A stretch of 64,000 nt of DNA from an uncultured Clostridia bacterium (lineage in GTDB: Bacteria > Bacillota > Clostridia > Monoglobales > Monoglobaceae). The DNA is taken from positions 1 through 64,000 of the forward strand of contig CANQBQ010000003.1 of assembly GCA_947589045.1 (NCBI GenBank), given 5' to 3'. The notes under the pieces were generated by a model. It was not told where the DNA came from and ran no database searches. It was given only the letters and a program-made list of their open reading frames with translations. Positions 9,079-18,527 of the stretch are shown one piece after another (the first letter of the stretch is position 1; each line of letters opens with the position of its first letter). The position numbers were made by a program, and so were the translations under genes.

Positions 9079-10653
9079 TTATTTTATATTACTCATTTTC
9101 TCTTTATAGGAAGCGTACGCGTCGGCATAAATCTTTTCAAGCTCCGCGCCGCCCTGACTTCTTACCTGCTCAACAAACGAGTCAAACTCGCTCATGGGTC
9201 TTTCTCCCGTCACAAACGCAACCACGCCCTCGTTGACCAGAGTGTCCGTCACCATTCTTATCTCCTCTATTCTGTCCGACTGCTCCTCGGTGAACGTAAG
9301 AGCGATTTTGTAGTCCGTCTCATAGCCCTCGACATTCTCGCTGTAACCCTGAATGATTTTGTTAAGCTCATCGGGAACCTCTATAACGCCGTTATCCTTT
9401 TCAATACGCATAATTCGGTTGTGATTGAGTCCGAGCGTATTCATCGGGTCGATTGTTCCTTCGGGGTTATACGACGCCTTCATTTCGGGAGTGTAGCGGT
9501 ATCTGCCGTCCTCATCAATCGTGTAGTGCTTGCCCTCCAAGCCCCACTGGATTTCCGTCTGTGCCTCGTCGCTGTATGCCCAGTCGACCATTTGCAAAAT
9601 ACGTCCCAGATGCTTTGTGTTTGCCGAGATGCCCCACGACGTCCACAGTCCCAGAGTCTCCGAGTAATTCAGTCTCTTATAAGGATAGCTCTCCGATATG
9701 AGAGGGTCAATTAAAGTCGTGTTGTACTTTGTGTCATTCGGGTGGAGCTTGCTGTAAGAGTCCTTAAGAGTATATGCTCTCTTAGGCCAGTCAAGCGTAA
9801 ACACGCCCGAGCCGTTTAAGAACTTCTCCTGCCACTGTTGCTCGGAAGCCGTAAAGAATTCCTTATCCAAAATTCCGTCCTTCCAAGCCTGCGAAAAATC
9901 GGTCATCATCTCTTTGAAGCCGCCGTTCATCGGACCGAATTCAAAGGTGTCGTTCAGCTTGTTGTAGAACATCGTGTCGCTGGTGTTGTAGCCGACCCCG
10001 AACGCTTTGAGGAATGTCATCTTCTCGCGGTTTACAATGCCCACCGTCTCGGGGTGCGCCGCCTTGATTTTGCGAAGCGCGGCAAACAGCTCCTTATACG
10101 TCGTCGGGGTCGGGATGTTAAGCTCGTCCAGATAATCCTGACGAATTATGGGCGTCCACTTGTAGTCCTTCTTGTCGGGCGCAAATCTCGGCAGAGAGTA
10201 TATGTGTCCGTCGTCCGCCATAGCCGAAATTTTGTTGGTTTCGTCCTCCTCAAGATACTTAACGAAGTTCGGCAGATAGTCGAAATATTCGTCCAGCGCA
10301 ACAAGCGCGCCCTTTGGTCCTATCAGCTTCGCACGCTCTGCGGGCAAAGGCGAAATGATGTCGGGCAATTCGTTTGAAGCAATCAAAAGATTGAGCTTCT
10401 CAAAATGGGACTGGTTGTTGTTAAGAGAAAACTTGATGTCGATATTAAACTTTTCCTTTACCAGTTCCTTAAAGACAAATTCCGAACCGTCGCCGCTGGT
10501 ATTGTTGAGCAGCATCATATCAATACTGATCGGAGTGGAGGTATCCATATCCGCGGAAATATCCTCGTTCTCATTCCCGCAGCCGGCAAATACCCCCGCC
10601 GTCATAACCGCCGCCATGGATAAACCGATAACTTTTTTCCAGAATTGTTTCAT
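9079..10653 (-). CDS. Extracellular solute-binding lipoprotein (LplA-like, CUT1 family)
   Basis: 524 residues. A lipoprotein signal with lipobox VFAGC (Cys about 25) precedes an acidic linker and a type 1 periplasmic-binding-protein fold, with motifs such as FEKLNLLIASNELPDII typical of the LplA/YtcQ group that feeds sugar ABC importers. It should be tethered outside the membrane and deliver an oligosaccharide to the two permeases encoded just upstream (51-nt gap). No ATPase gene is nearby, as is usual for this group, where a shared MsmX-type ATPase serves several importers. The substrate is not readable from sequence. Flanking glycosidases suggest products of an alpha-linked glycan. Confidence 0.9.
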   Translation of the reverse strand: MKQFWKKVIGLSMAAVMTAGVFAGCGNENEDISADMDTSTPISIDMMLLNNTSGDGSEFVFKELVKEKFNIDIKFSLNNNQSHFEKLNLLIASNELPDIISPLPAERAKLIGPKGALVALDEYFDYLPNFVKYLEEDETNKISAMADDGHIYSLPRFAPDKKDYKWTPIIRQDYLDELNIPTPTTYKELFAALRKIKAAHPETVGIVNREKMTFLKAFGVGYNTSDTMFYNKLNDTFEFGPMNGGFKEMMTDFSQAWKDGILDKEFFTASEQQWQEKFLNGSGVFTLDWPKRAYTLKDSYSKLHPNDTKYNTTLIDPLISESYPYKRLNYSETLGLWTSWGISANTKHLGRILQMVDWAYSDEAQTEIQWGLEGKHYTIDEDGRYRYTPEMKASYNPEGTIDPMNTLGLNHNRIMRIEKDNGVIEVPDELNKIIQGYSENVEGYETDYKIALTFTEEQSDRIEEIRMVTDTLVNEGVVAFVTGERPMSEFDSFVEQVRSQGGAELEKIYADAYASYKEKMSNIK

Positions 10654-10703
10654 AATACTTTTCCTTTCTTTATATTTTAAATTTAAAATTATTTATAAAA
10701 TTT

Positions 10704-11588
10704 TTAACCCTTTACCGCTCCGAGCATAACGCCCTTTACAAAGTGCTTTTGCACAAACGGATAAACGCACAAAATCGGAATCATCGCTATGACTATCGAA
10801 GCCGAGGTAATCATTTCGCTCGTCATCATAGTCTGCCCCAACGCCTCCGACGCGCCTCCCGAAAGGTCGCTCGCGTTCTGGCTTAAGATAAGGTTTTTCA
10901 GGATAATCTGAAGCGGATATTTATCCGCATCCTTCAGATATATCATAGGGTTGAAATAACCGTTCCACAAGCCGACTGCGTAAAACAGAGAAATTGTCGC
11001 AACCACGGGCTTTGAAAGCGGAAGCACAATTTTTGTAAAAATCTGAAAGTCGTTCGCACCGTCCAGCTTGACCGACTCAAACAGCTCCTCGGGAAGCCCC
11101 TGCATATATGTTCTCGTGACAATCATATTGTAGGTACTTATCGCCGTCGGCAGTATGATTGCCCAAATGGTGTTATAAATATGAAGCTCCTTCACAAGCA
11201 GGAAGCTCGGAACCAGACCGCCGCTGAAAAACATCGTAAACAGTATCAAAAAAGAAATCTGCTTTCTTGCGAACAGGTTGGGGCGCGAAAGACAATACGC
11301 AAGCATAGTAGTCAAAAATACGCTCAGAACCGTTCCCGTAACCGTATATACGATAGTGTTTTTATAGGACGACCAGAAATATGTGTCCGATATGACCTCC
11401 TTGTATGCGTCGAAGTTTAATCCCTTCGGGAATATCGTAACCATTCTCGCCTGCACAAATTCCGCGGAGCTGAGTGATATAGCAAGCACATACAGCAGCG
11501 GATAGAGAGTAACCGCAACAACCAGAAGCATTACAAAGCCGTTAACAATGCGAAATACCGTCTCGCCTTTTCCTTTTTGCCGTACCAT
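10704..11588 (-). CDS. Carbohydrate ABC transporter permease (LplC/YtcP-like)
   Basis: 294-residue inner-membrane permease with six predicted transmembrane segments. The EAA loop reads ELFESVKLDGANDFQIFTKIVLPLSKP, the region that contacts the ATPase. The C-terminus QKHFVKGVMLGAVKG is typical of the second permease of LplABC systems. It starts 16 nt after the first permease gene and is followed by the solute-binding protein, a standard CUT1 arrangement. Its partner ATPase is probably encoded elsewhere. Confidence 0.92.
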   Translation of the reverse strand: MVRQKGKGETVFRIVNGFVMLLVVAVTLYPLLYVLAISLSSAEFVQARMVTIFPKGLNFDAYKEVISDTYFWSSYKNTIVYTVTGTVLSVFLTTMLAYCLSRPNLFARKQISFLILFTMFFSGGLVPSFLLVKELHIYNTIWAIILPTAISTYNMIVTRTYMQGLPEELFESVKLDGANDFQIFTKIVLPLSKPVVATISLFYAVGLWNGYFNPMIYLKDADKYPLQIILKNLILSQNASDLSGGASEALGQTMMTSEMITSASIVIAMIPILCVYPFVQKHFVKGVMLGAVKG

Positions 11589-11604
11589 TCAAATTCTCCT
11601 TTCC

Positions 11605-12561
11605 TTACCACAGGCTCGCGTCGGTAAGCCTTTTGCTCACCGTGTTGGTAATCAAAATCAAAATCATAGATACGATAGAGTTCATAAGCCCGACCGCCGT
11701 ACCGAAGCTGTAATTGGCTTGCGACACGCCCACGCGGTAAACATAGCTTGAAATAATGTCCGCCGTCTTGTAAATACCGGGGTTGTACATCATAATGACC
11801 TTTTCGTATCCTACCGTCAGCAGATTGCCGACCTTTAAAATAAGCAGCGTTATAATGGTCGGACTGATGGCGGGAAGAGTTATGTGCCACATACACCTGA
11901 AGCGTCCCGCGCCGTCCAGATGAGCCGCCTCGTAGAGTCCGGCGTCCACCGAGGAAAGAGCCGCAAGGTATATAATGGAGCCCCAACCGAATTCCTGCCA
12001 TATCGTGGAGGAAATATACAGCGTCCTGAACCATTCGGGGCGCATAAAGAAGTTTATTGACTCTCCGCCGAGGCTCGTAATCAGCCTGTTGACAACGCCG
12101 GTCGAGGGCGACAGCATAGACTGCATCATACCCACAACTATAACCACCGATACAAAGTGAGGCAGATAGCTGACCGTCTGTACCACTCTTTTGAACCACT
12201 TGTTCATAACCTCGTTGAGGAACAGAGCAAATATAATAGGTATCGGGAAGTAAAATATCAAATTATATAAGCTCAACAGCAACGTGTTTTTTATCAGTCT
12301 AAAGGCATACGGACCCGCAAAAAAGTTTTTAAAGTTGGTCAATCCGACCCACGGGCTTCCCATTATACCCTTAACTATGTCAAACTTTTTAAACGCTATA
12401 ATCACGCCGTACATAGGCATATAATGAAATATGAAGTAGTAGGCAAGGCACGGAAGTATCATAAAGAAAAGATACTTTTGCTCCGACCAGAGCTTACCGA
12501 GTTTGCTGAGTTTGCTCTTTCTCATCAGATTGGTGTCCGAAGCCGTTTTTGCAGTTTTCAT
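11605..12561 (-). CDS. Carbohydrate ABC transporter permease (LplB-like)
   Basis: 318 residues with an N-terminal basic cytoplasmic tail, a first membrane helix at about 30-52, and further helices giving the usual six-segment core. The EAA loop contains LYEAAHLDGAGRFRCMWHITLPAISPT. The C-terminus VSKRLTDASLW is characteristic of LplB/YteP permeases. It pairs with the following permease to form the heterodimeric channel. It lies 28 nt after the secreted GH71/99-like gene, so it is probably co-transcribed with it. Confidence 0.92.
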   Translation of the reverse strand: MKTAKTASDTNLMRKSKLSKLGKLWSEQKYLFFMILPCLAYYFIFHYMPMYGVIIAFKKFDIVKGIMGSPWVGLTNFKNFFAGPYAFRLIKNTLLLSLYNLIFYFPIPIIFALFLNEVMNKWFKRVVQTVSYLPHFVSVVIVVGMMQSMLSPSTGVVNRLITSLGGESINFFMRPEWFRTLYISSTIWQEFGWGSIIYLAALSSVDAGLYEAAHLDGAGRFRCMWHITLPAISPTIITLLILKVGNLLTVGYEKVIMMYNPGIYKTADIISSYVYRVGVSQANYSFGTAVGLMNSIVSMILILITNTVSKRLTDASLW

Positions 12562-12589
12562 AACATCTGACCCTCATTCATCTTTCTTA

Positions 12590-15500
12590 TTATTTTTTCT
12601 TGTAAACCTTAAATTCCATTTCGATATTTCGCATATTTCCGGTTCCTTTTATAACAAAATCCGAATTCTTTTCAGCCTTGTGCTCCAACGCCAGGTTATC
12701 CTTGAACATCTGCACGCGGCACTGCTCCCAGCCGTATGTTATCTCCTGCCTTATATCGGCAACAACCGAAAAGTCACCCTGAGTCGTGCCTATTTTTTCG
12801 GGCAGAGGACGGTTGCAGTCCGCCGTTATCTTAAAGGTCTGGTCGGTATTGCCCAAGTACTGCATATAAAGCATAGCGTCAAAATAGTTGTCGCGCAGTT
12901 TTGCGGCGGTCGCCTCGTCCACCGTAAGGTAAACTCCGTTGTTCATATTGTAAACCTCGGTGTCGCTGCTCTCTACCGACGCCCGCTCCTCATAAAGCTT
13001 CAGCTCGCGCAGCTTTACTCCGCGCTCGCCGTCATCGAATACAAAACGAACCTTATCCGCAGTCACGGGGCTGTTGAAGTTCCAGCGAAGCTCGGTGTTG
13101 CTCTTGGGATTGCCGACTATTTTTCCGCCCGGGATATTCTCCCATTTGCCGTCCTTCATATACTGCACGCAAACATTCTCTACCGCCCACGTGCCGTCGC
13201 TCATACCCGAATATATATCGGTTCCCATTATCCGATGCTCTCCCTGCAGGTCTATTTCCAGCAGGTAGCTGTCGTCGTTGGTTTTGGTGAGCCACATAGA
13301 GCTGTCCGAATCAAGACCGTCAACCGCTTTTTCCGCCTTGCCCTGTTCAAGCTCGTTGCTCGCGGAGACAGGCTTGTTTTGCGCTATCTCTCTGCCGCGC
13401 AGTTCAAGGAATGAGGTATCTTCCTTTACAACCTCATCGGGGTTACCGGCTTCATATACCATAAGCTCTCTCACTCTGACGCCGCGGGAGCCGTCATCGC
13501 TGACAAGGCGCAAGCCCGTAGTCGTAATAGGCTCGGGGAATGTCCAATGCAGGTCGGTATTGGTCTTGCTGTTTCCCGTAACCTCGGTTCCCGGAATGGT
13601 TACCCACTCTCCGTCCTTCAGGTATTCCAGACGCGCCGTTTCGAGCGCCCAGCTTCCGTCATCCTTACCCGTATATACATCCGCCGCAACAACGGTATAT
13701 TCGCCGCCCAAATCTATCTCAGCCCAATAGCTGCTGCTGTTTTGGGAGGAAATCCATCTCGAATCGTCGGACACCACGCCGTCCACCAGATTGGAGATTG
13801 GTCCCGTTGAAAGCGCATCATTGCTCTTGATACTCTTGTTTTTCACGACGTTCTTACCCTTGACCGTCTCGCGCGGCTTTACGCTGTCGGGGTCGGTGAG
13901 GTCCGGGTCGGCATACACCTTGATTTCACGCAGGCGCACGCCTATCGCACCGTCGTCACAGACAATCCTGACCTTGGATGTGGTGACGCTCTCGTCGAAC
14001 GTCCAGAACAAATCCGTGTTTGTTTCGTCGTTGCCCTTTACCGAAGCTCCCGGAATATCCGCCCAGTCGCCGTCTTTATAATATTGCAGTTTAACGTCTC
14101 TGAGTCCGTATGTACCGTCCATTTTGCCCGTATATAAGTCGGCTCCGACCAGGACAAATTCATTTTGCAAATCAATGTCCAGCCAGTAGCTGTCCTTACT
14201 CTGAGAAGAAATCCATCGCGAGCTGTCCGCAATCACGCCGTCTACCGCGTTCTTTGCGCGTCCCTCCGACAAATCGTCGTTCGTGCTTACCGGCTTGCCG
14301 TTTGCAACTTCTATTCCCTTTGCGCTGTCGTCGACCTTCTGCTCCTCATAGGACGTCACCTTCAAATTGCCGGCGGGAACGCTCACGGTTATGTTTTCAA
14401 TTTCCATATCGTTCTCGCACGCCTTCTGCAGAGACTCCGCCTTTCCGATAAGGGCGTCCGCGGCAGAGTACGCACGCTTGGAAACCGCGAGCGCCGCCGC
14501 GTCGAGCAGTCCCATCATATCTTTTGTGTCAAAGCCTATCTTCTCCAGCTTTTCTGTGTACTTTTTAGCCTCAAAAATCTTCTGCGGGATTTTCAGTCCG
14601 TCCTTCGCGTATTCATCGGTCTGCTTGTCGCGGAAGCGGGTCGCATATTCCAAGGTTGTCTCCAGCTCTCTGTATCCGTTTTTAACGGTCGGCTCGATTT
14701 CGTGACCCTCGGTGAAGTCCGACCACGAGGCTATGAACATTACATCAATCACATCTTTGTTTTGATTGTAGTAATCCCATTGCCAGCGGTACACCTCTCC
14801 GTCCTCGCGGTCAAAGCCGGTGAATTTGCCCGTACCCCAGCCCGCACAGGCGCGGTTATCAAAGCCCGGGGTTACAACCGCGGTGTTTACGTTTACCTTT
14901 TGACCCGAGTCCCACAAAGCCTTATAGGTCTGCGCGTAATTTTTTACGTCCTCAAAACTCGCATAGTTGTCAAAATACGGGTATGTATCATCCATAGGAC
15001 GCACGCGCGGCACTATCCAGCTGTGAACGTCCACACCGGCGTCTCTCCATTCCTGCGTGGTCTTTGCCGCGTCCGAGAATGTTACGCTGCCGCCGTTATA
15101 CGTTCCCGAAAGTCCCGTGCGGCGGATATAGTACGGCTCGCCAAGCCCCGCGGGGTAGGTATATTCGGCTTGGATTATTGTCTTCATTTCCGCCGCGGTC
15201 GGACCGCCGCCGAACAGGAATATCACGGGATGTCCTCCAAGGTTCGCTCCCGTCGATGTGCCGTAAACCTCATCCAAAAGATACTGCACGCTTGTTTCAA
15301 AATATTTCAGCTTATCCTCGCGCGTCTTTATTTCGGGGCGATAAGCCTTTACCCAGTCATAGTCCACAAGCCAGCTGTCGCACCAGTCCGCGCCGACCTC
15401 CATATCATACTTTTTCGCCTGCTCCATAAAAGCCTTGGTCAACACGGTGTTGCCGTACTCGGGAAATCCGAAGTCAACCATAAATCCGTCGATATTCGCG

Positions 15501-16204
15501 ATTTTGGCGAGAAGCACCTTGTATTCAACATAGTCGGGGTCTATTTCGGACTGCATACCGACTATCGGTCCTCCGTTCACGTTTGCCAGATTGTGAACTC
15601 CGTTCTCGTCGATAAGGTCTGCGCTGTAATTTATGTGGTCTTTGCCCGTCGCCGACTGAGACGAGTCCGCATACTGGTTCCACGTGGCAAGGTCGCCGTC
15701 GTGCTCTCTCGTCCTTCGGAAGCCGTGATACAGCGCATATACCTTTTTGCCGTTTCCGTTGTCCTCAGTCGGGGCGGAGCGCGTAATATTCACGGTTCCG
15801 CTCTCCTGCTCCCAATCCACCTGAGCGCCCAGTGCCTCGCTTACAAAGCGAAGCGGTACATAAACTCGGTCGTTTTGCAAAACCGGCTCGGCGTCAAGCG
15901 TCAGTTTCTGATTGTTCGCCGTTACGTCATACGAATTTACGGTGAGCACAGCCGCGTTCGCCTTGTCCGTGACCGTGACTGTCTTTGCGTCCTCAAACCA
16001 CTCGACATCCGCGCCGAGCTCTTCGGAGACAAAACGCACGGGTACCATAACCCGCCCGTTTTGGTTGTACGGCTGTTCGTCGGGGAAGGACACCCGTTTC
16101 CCGTTCACTATGACCGATACGGTTTCCCCCTGCGCCAACACCGCGCAACTCATTGTGCAAAGCACCATAACCATTGTTAATACTGCCGATAATATCCGTT
16201 TCAT
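12590..16204 (-). CDS. Secreted GH71/99-like protein with three discoidin modules
   Basis: 1204 residues from the ATG at 16204, chosen because AAAGGGAGAG precedes it; an upstream in-frame start would add 13 residues ahead of the signal peptide. Order: signal peptide (1-25), copper-amine-oxidase N-terminal-like domain (about 30-145, with paired VPLRFVSEALGA motifs), a GH71/99-like domain (about 155-560, with GADWCD, VTPGFDNRACAGWG and FIASWSDFTEGHEIEPT), a helical segment, three F5/8C-type modules (about 650-1045), and a C-terminal beta domain of about 115 residues that recurs in the next protein. A glycosidase acting on alpha-linked polysaccharide at the cell surface is inferred; activity and substrate are unproven. 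Transcribed between its cytoplasmic relative and the permeases. Confidence 0.8.
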   Translation of the reverse strand: MKRILSAVLTMVMVLCTMSCAVLAQGETVSVIVNGKRVSFPDEQPYNQNGRVMVPVRFVSEELGADVEWFEDAKTVTVTDKANAAVLTVNSYDVTANNQKLTLDAEPVLQNDRVYVPLRFVSEALGAQVDWEQESGTVNITRSAPTEDNGNGKKVYALYHGFRRTREHDGDLATWNQYADSSQSATGKDHINYSADLIDENGVHNLANVNGGPIVGMQSEIDPDYVEYKVLLAKIANIDGFMVDFGFPEYGNTVLTKAFMEQAKKYDMEVGADWCDSWLVDYDWVKAYRPEIKTREDKLKYFETSVQYLLDEVYGTSTGANLGGHPVIFLFGGGPTAAEMKTIIQAEYTYPAGLGEPYYIRRTGLSGTYNGGSVTFSDAAKTTQEWRDAGVDVHSWIVPRVRPMDDTYPYFDNYASFEDVKNYAQTYKALWDSGQKVNVNTAVVTPGFDNRACAGWGTGKFTGFDREDGEVYRWQWDYYNQNKDVIDVMFIASWSDFTEGHEIEPTVKNGYRELETTLEYATRFRDKQTDEYAKDGLKIPQKIFEAKKYTEKLEKIGFDTKDMMGLLDAAALAVSKRAYSAADALIGKAESLQKACENDMEIENITVSVPAGNLKVTSYEEQKVDDSAKGIEVANGKPVSTNDDLSEGRAKNAVDGVIADSSRWISSQSKDSYWLDIDLQNEFVLVGADLYTGKMDGTYGLRDVKLQYYKDGDWADIPGASVKGNDETNTDLFWTFDESVTTSKVRIVCDDGAIGVRLREIKVYADPDLTDPDSVKPRETVKGKNVVKNKSIKSNDALSTGPISNLVDGVVSDDSRWISSQNSSSYWAEIDLGGEYTVVAADVYTGKDDGSWALETARLEYLKDGEWVTIPGTEVTGNSKTNTDLHWTFPEPITTTGLRLVSDDGSRGVRVRELMVYEAGNPDEVVKEDTSFLELRGREIAQNKPVSASNELEQGKAEKAVDGLDSDSSMWLTKTNDDSYLLEIDLQGEHRIMGTDIYSGMSDGTWAVENVCVQYMKDGKWENIPGGKIVGNPKSNTELRWNFNSPVTADKVRFVFDDGERGVKLRELKLYEERASVESSDTEVYNMNNGVYLTVDEATAAKLRDNYFDAMLYMQYLGNTDQTFKITADCNRPLPEKIGTTQGDFSVVADIRQEITYGWEQCRVQMFKDNLALEHKAEKNSDFVIKGTGNMRNIEMEFKVYKKK

Positions 16205-16220
16205 TTCTCTCTCCCTTTCT

Positions 16221-18362
16221 TTAGGCTTTTTCATAAATATCAAATTCCGCCGCTATGTTTCTCACCGTGACATTTCCGCGGAATAATAAGTTCGGTTGTT
16301 TGTCCCAAGCCGTGTTCGACCCGTAAAGTCTGACTTTGGCCTGCCGCCATTTTTTCGTGTTGTCGGTTGTTATACTGCAAATTGTCGGGAATTTTCCCTC
16401 CGACCTCACCTCGAACGAGCCGAATCCCTCGTCTAAGTATTCAAACGTCAGATACCCGTCAAACACGCTTTTGCATATGCGCTCCGCCTGCTCACTCGGC
16501 ATTTTGAATTCCGCTCCGTCGTAGCAGACCGCGCCTTCGGTAAGGCGAGTCCTCTCGGTCACTTCAATATCTCTTATCACCAAGCCCGCCGCGTCGCTGC
16601 TTTCAATACGCAGACAATTTGCAATCTTGCCGCACAATATTTTAATATCCCGCTGTTTGTTGCAGTCCGAGTGCCAAACCGTCTCCATATTCTCGGGCGT
16701 GCCGCACTTTACTGTAAGCTGCTCGGGAACCATAGGCCAGTTCGGCTTGTCCGAGCGTTCGACCCAGCCCGTAAACAGCTTTATCTCCTCGATTTTCCGT
16801 TCGCTCTCCCACGAAAGCTCGATTGACGCTCCGCCCTCCGCCGAGCGCCAAAAGCTGCGCGCCTTTTCTCCGTCGATTGCTCTGACTCCCTCACAGCCTG
16901 CAAGCTCGCCGCTTACCTTCACATTTGCCCGGCCCGCGATGTTGACACGCTCCGATTGCCGCACCGTCTCAAATTTGGGAACGCTCACCCTGACGCATCT
17001 CACGCCGCCGTATAAATCCGCAGCTTTCTTTTCGGCACGGCGTATAGACTTGTCCGCTTCCCCGCACCTGCGCGCCGCAATCAAAAGCGCCGCCTCGTCC
17101 AGGCTTTTTTGGATTTCGAGTACCGAATATCCCATGTCTTTGAGCCTTTTCGCACGCTTACGCAGAGCGAAAAGCTGCTCGGGAAGCAAAAAGCCGCCAA
17201 AGTCCGACTCCCGTTCCACGCCCTTAAAGCGCGTTCCGTACCGTGCCGTAAGCTCAAGCTCTCGGTATCCGTTCTCCACCGTCGGCTCTATCTCGTGTCC
17301 CTCGTTAAAGTCGTTCCAGCTTGCGATAAATACCGCATCGGTTTCGCCGCGATGTCTGACATTGTATTCCCACATCGCCCGATATATCTCTCCGTGTCTG
17401 CGCTCGATATAGCTCAGTGCACGCCCCCAGGCGGCACATCCGCGGTGGTCCATTCCGGGGGTGACGACGCTTATCAGTGCCTTGTACTTATCCCTGTTTT
17501 CTCTCGCGTGAGCGTTAAGCTCCCGAAGATACGCAATGCAGTCCGCCTCGGTCGCGTAAATGTCCCAATACGGCTTACCGTCCGCCACGGCGTCACGCAG
17601 TCTGAACGGTACCCAGCCGAAGGCTCCGGCAATCTCGCCGCGATGCTCCTCTGTAAAGTATTCGTGGTTTACATCAAACGAATAAGCTACTGTTTTGCCG
17701 TCATAGTCGCAATTCATCATCGCCCGCCTGAAATACCACGGCTGCCTGTCCGAATGAGAAGCCGCATCCTTCGCAAGCTTTCGGTATTCCTCGAACCTGA
17801 AGCCGTCACCGAAAAGTAGTACGACCGGATTTCCGCCTATATTGGCTCCCGTTTTGTCGGCGTAGACCTCTTCCGTAAGGTACTTAAACATCCGTCTGCA
17901 GTAGTCAATCTGTTTTTCGCGCGTGTCCAAATCGGGACGTACCTTTTTCAAGCTGTAAAATATCTGCGCGTCGCACCAGTCCACGCCTATCTCAAAATCG
18001 TACCGCCGTGCGACCCTGCGAAGAAGCTCGAGCTGCTTTATGCCGTCCTCGTCGTCCAAGTGGCGGAAATCGGTCATAAATCCGTCGATATACGCCAGCT
18101 TTGCAAGTAAAATCTGATACTCTATATAGTCCGCGTCATTTTGCGACTGCATTCCCACAATCGGGTAATTTACCGACGCGATACAATTTCTGCCCCTGCC
18201 GTCAATCAAATCCGCATTGTAGTTATAACGCCTGACCGCCGCTTTGCTGTCCTTCGATTCATTTGTGTATGCCCAGTTGCCCGTCTTGCCGTCAAGCTCG
18301 CGAGTGTATCTGGGATTGTGATATTCGGCAAATATTTTCTTGTCAGTTTCCACACAATCCAC
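16221..18362 (-). CDS. Cytoplasmic GH71/99-like protein
   Basis: 713 residues from a GTG at 18362; a second GTG at 18353 has a better ribosome site (GGGGTGG) and may be the true start. There is no signal peptide. The catalytic-type domain (about 5-400) parallels the secreted neighbour throughout: IGVDWCD, GGNPVVLLFG, VTPGMDHRGCAAWG and FIASWNDFNEGHEIEPT. A helical part, one discoidin-like module (about 470-600) and the same C-terminal beta domain follow. It probably acts on imported material, complementing its secreted paralogue 16 nt downstream. Family assignment rests on the motifs. Whether it hydrolyses alpha-mannan, alpha-1,3-glucan or something else cannot be told. Confidence 0.78.
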   Translation of the reverse strand: MDCVETDKKIFAEYHNPRYTRELDGKTGNWAYTNESKDSKAAVRRYNYNADLIDGRGRNCIASVNYPIVGMQSQNDADYIEYQILLAKLAYIDGFMTDFRHLDDEDGIKQLELLRRVARRYDFEIGVDWCDAQIFYSLKKVRPDLDTREKQIDYCRRMFKYLTEEVYADKTGANIGGNPVVLLFGDGFRFEEYRKLAKDAASHSDRQPWYFRRAMMNCDYDGKTVAYSFDVNHEYFTEEHRGEIAGAFGWVPFRLRDAVADGKPYWDIYATEADCIAYLRELNAHARENRDKYKALISVVTPGMDHRGCAAWGRALSYIERRHGEIYRAMWEYNVRHRGETDAVFIASWNDFNEGHEIEPTVENGYRELELTARYGTRFKGVERESDFGGFLLPEQLFALRKRAKRLKDMGYSVLEIQKSLDEAALLIAARRCGEADKSIRRAEKKAADLYGGVRCVRVSVPKFETVRQSERVNIAGRANVKVSGELAGCEGVRAIDGEKARSFWRSAEGGASIELSWESERKIEEIKLFTGWVERSDKPNWPMVPEQLTVKCGTPENMETVWHSDCNKQRDIKILCGKIANCLRIESSDAAGLVIRDIEVTERTRLTEGAVCYDGAEFKMPSEQAERICKSVFDGYLTFEYLDEGFGSFEVRSEGKFPTICSITTDNTKKWRQAKVRLYGSNTAWDKQPNLLFRGNVTVRNIAAEFDIYEKA

Positions 18363-18390
18363 CCCGTTTCTCTCGTGTTGTTTTATATAA

Positions 18391-18420
18391 ATTATACAAA
18401 GCTTTGTAAGTGCATTTCAA
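18391..18420 (-). promoter_or_regulatory. Sigma-A-type promoter with palindromic operator candidate
   Basis: On the minus strand, TTGAAA (18415-18420), an 18-nt spacer and TATAAT (18391-18396) lie about 30 nt before the cytoplasmic GH71/99-like gene. The perfect 14-bp palindrome TACAAAGCTTTGTA (18395-18408) overlaps the spacer and the edge of the -10 box, where a repressor would block polymerase. This probably drives the seven-gene transport and surface part of the locus. Confidence 0.65.
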
Positions 18421-18527
18421 CAACAAATTTATGGAAAGCACCGCAAATACAACTATTTTGCTATGGCATTTCATTAAAAATATTGCGTTTTATTCACTCC
18501 CGCGCCGTGGCGCTCCATAGCCCTGCC

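Noticed and set aside
14165-16180. Long open frame (671 codons) on the plus strand opposite the secreted GH71/99-like gene
   Set aside because: It mirrors the high GC third-position bias of the real gene, has no ribosome site and encodes an Arg/Val-rich sequence with no recognisable domain.
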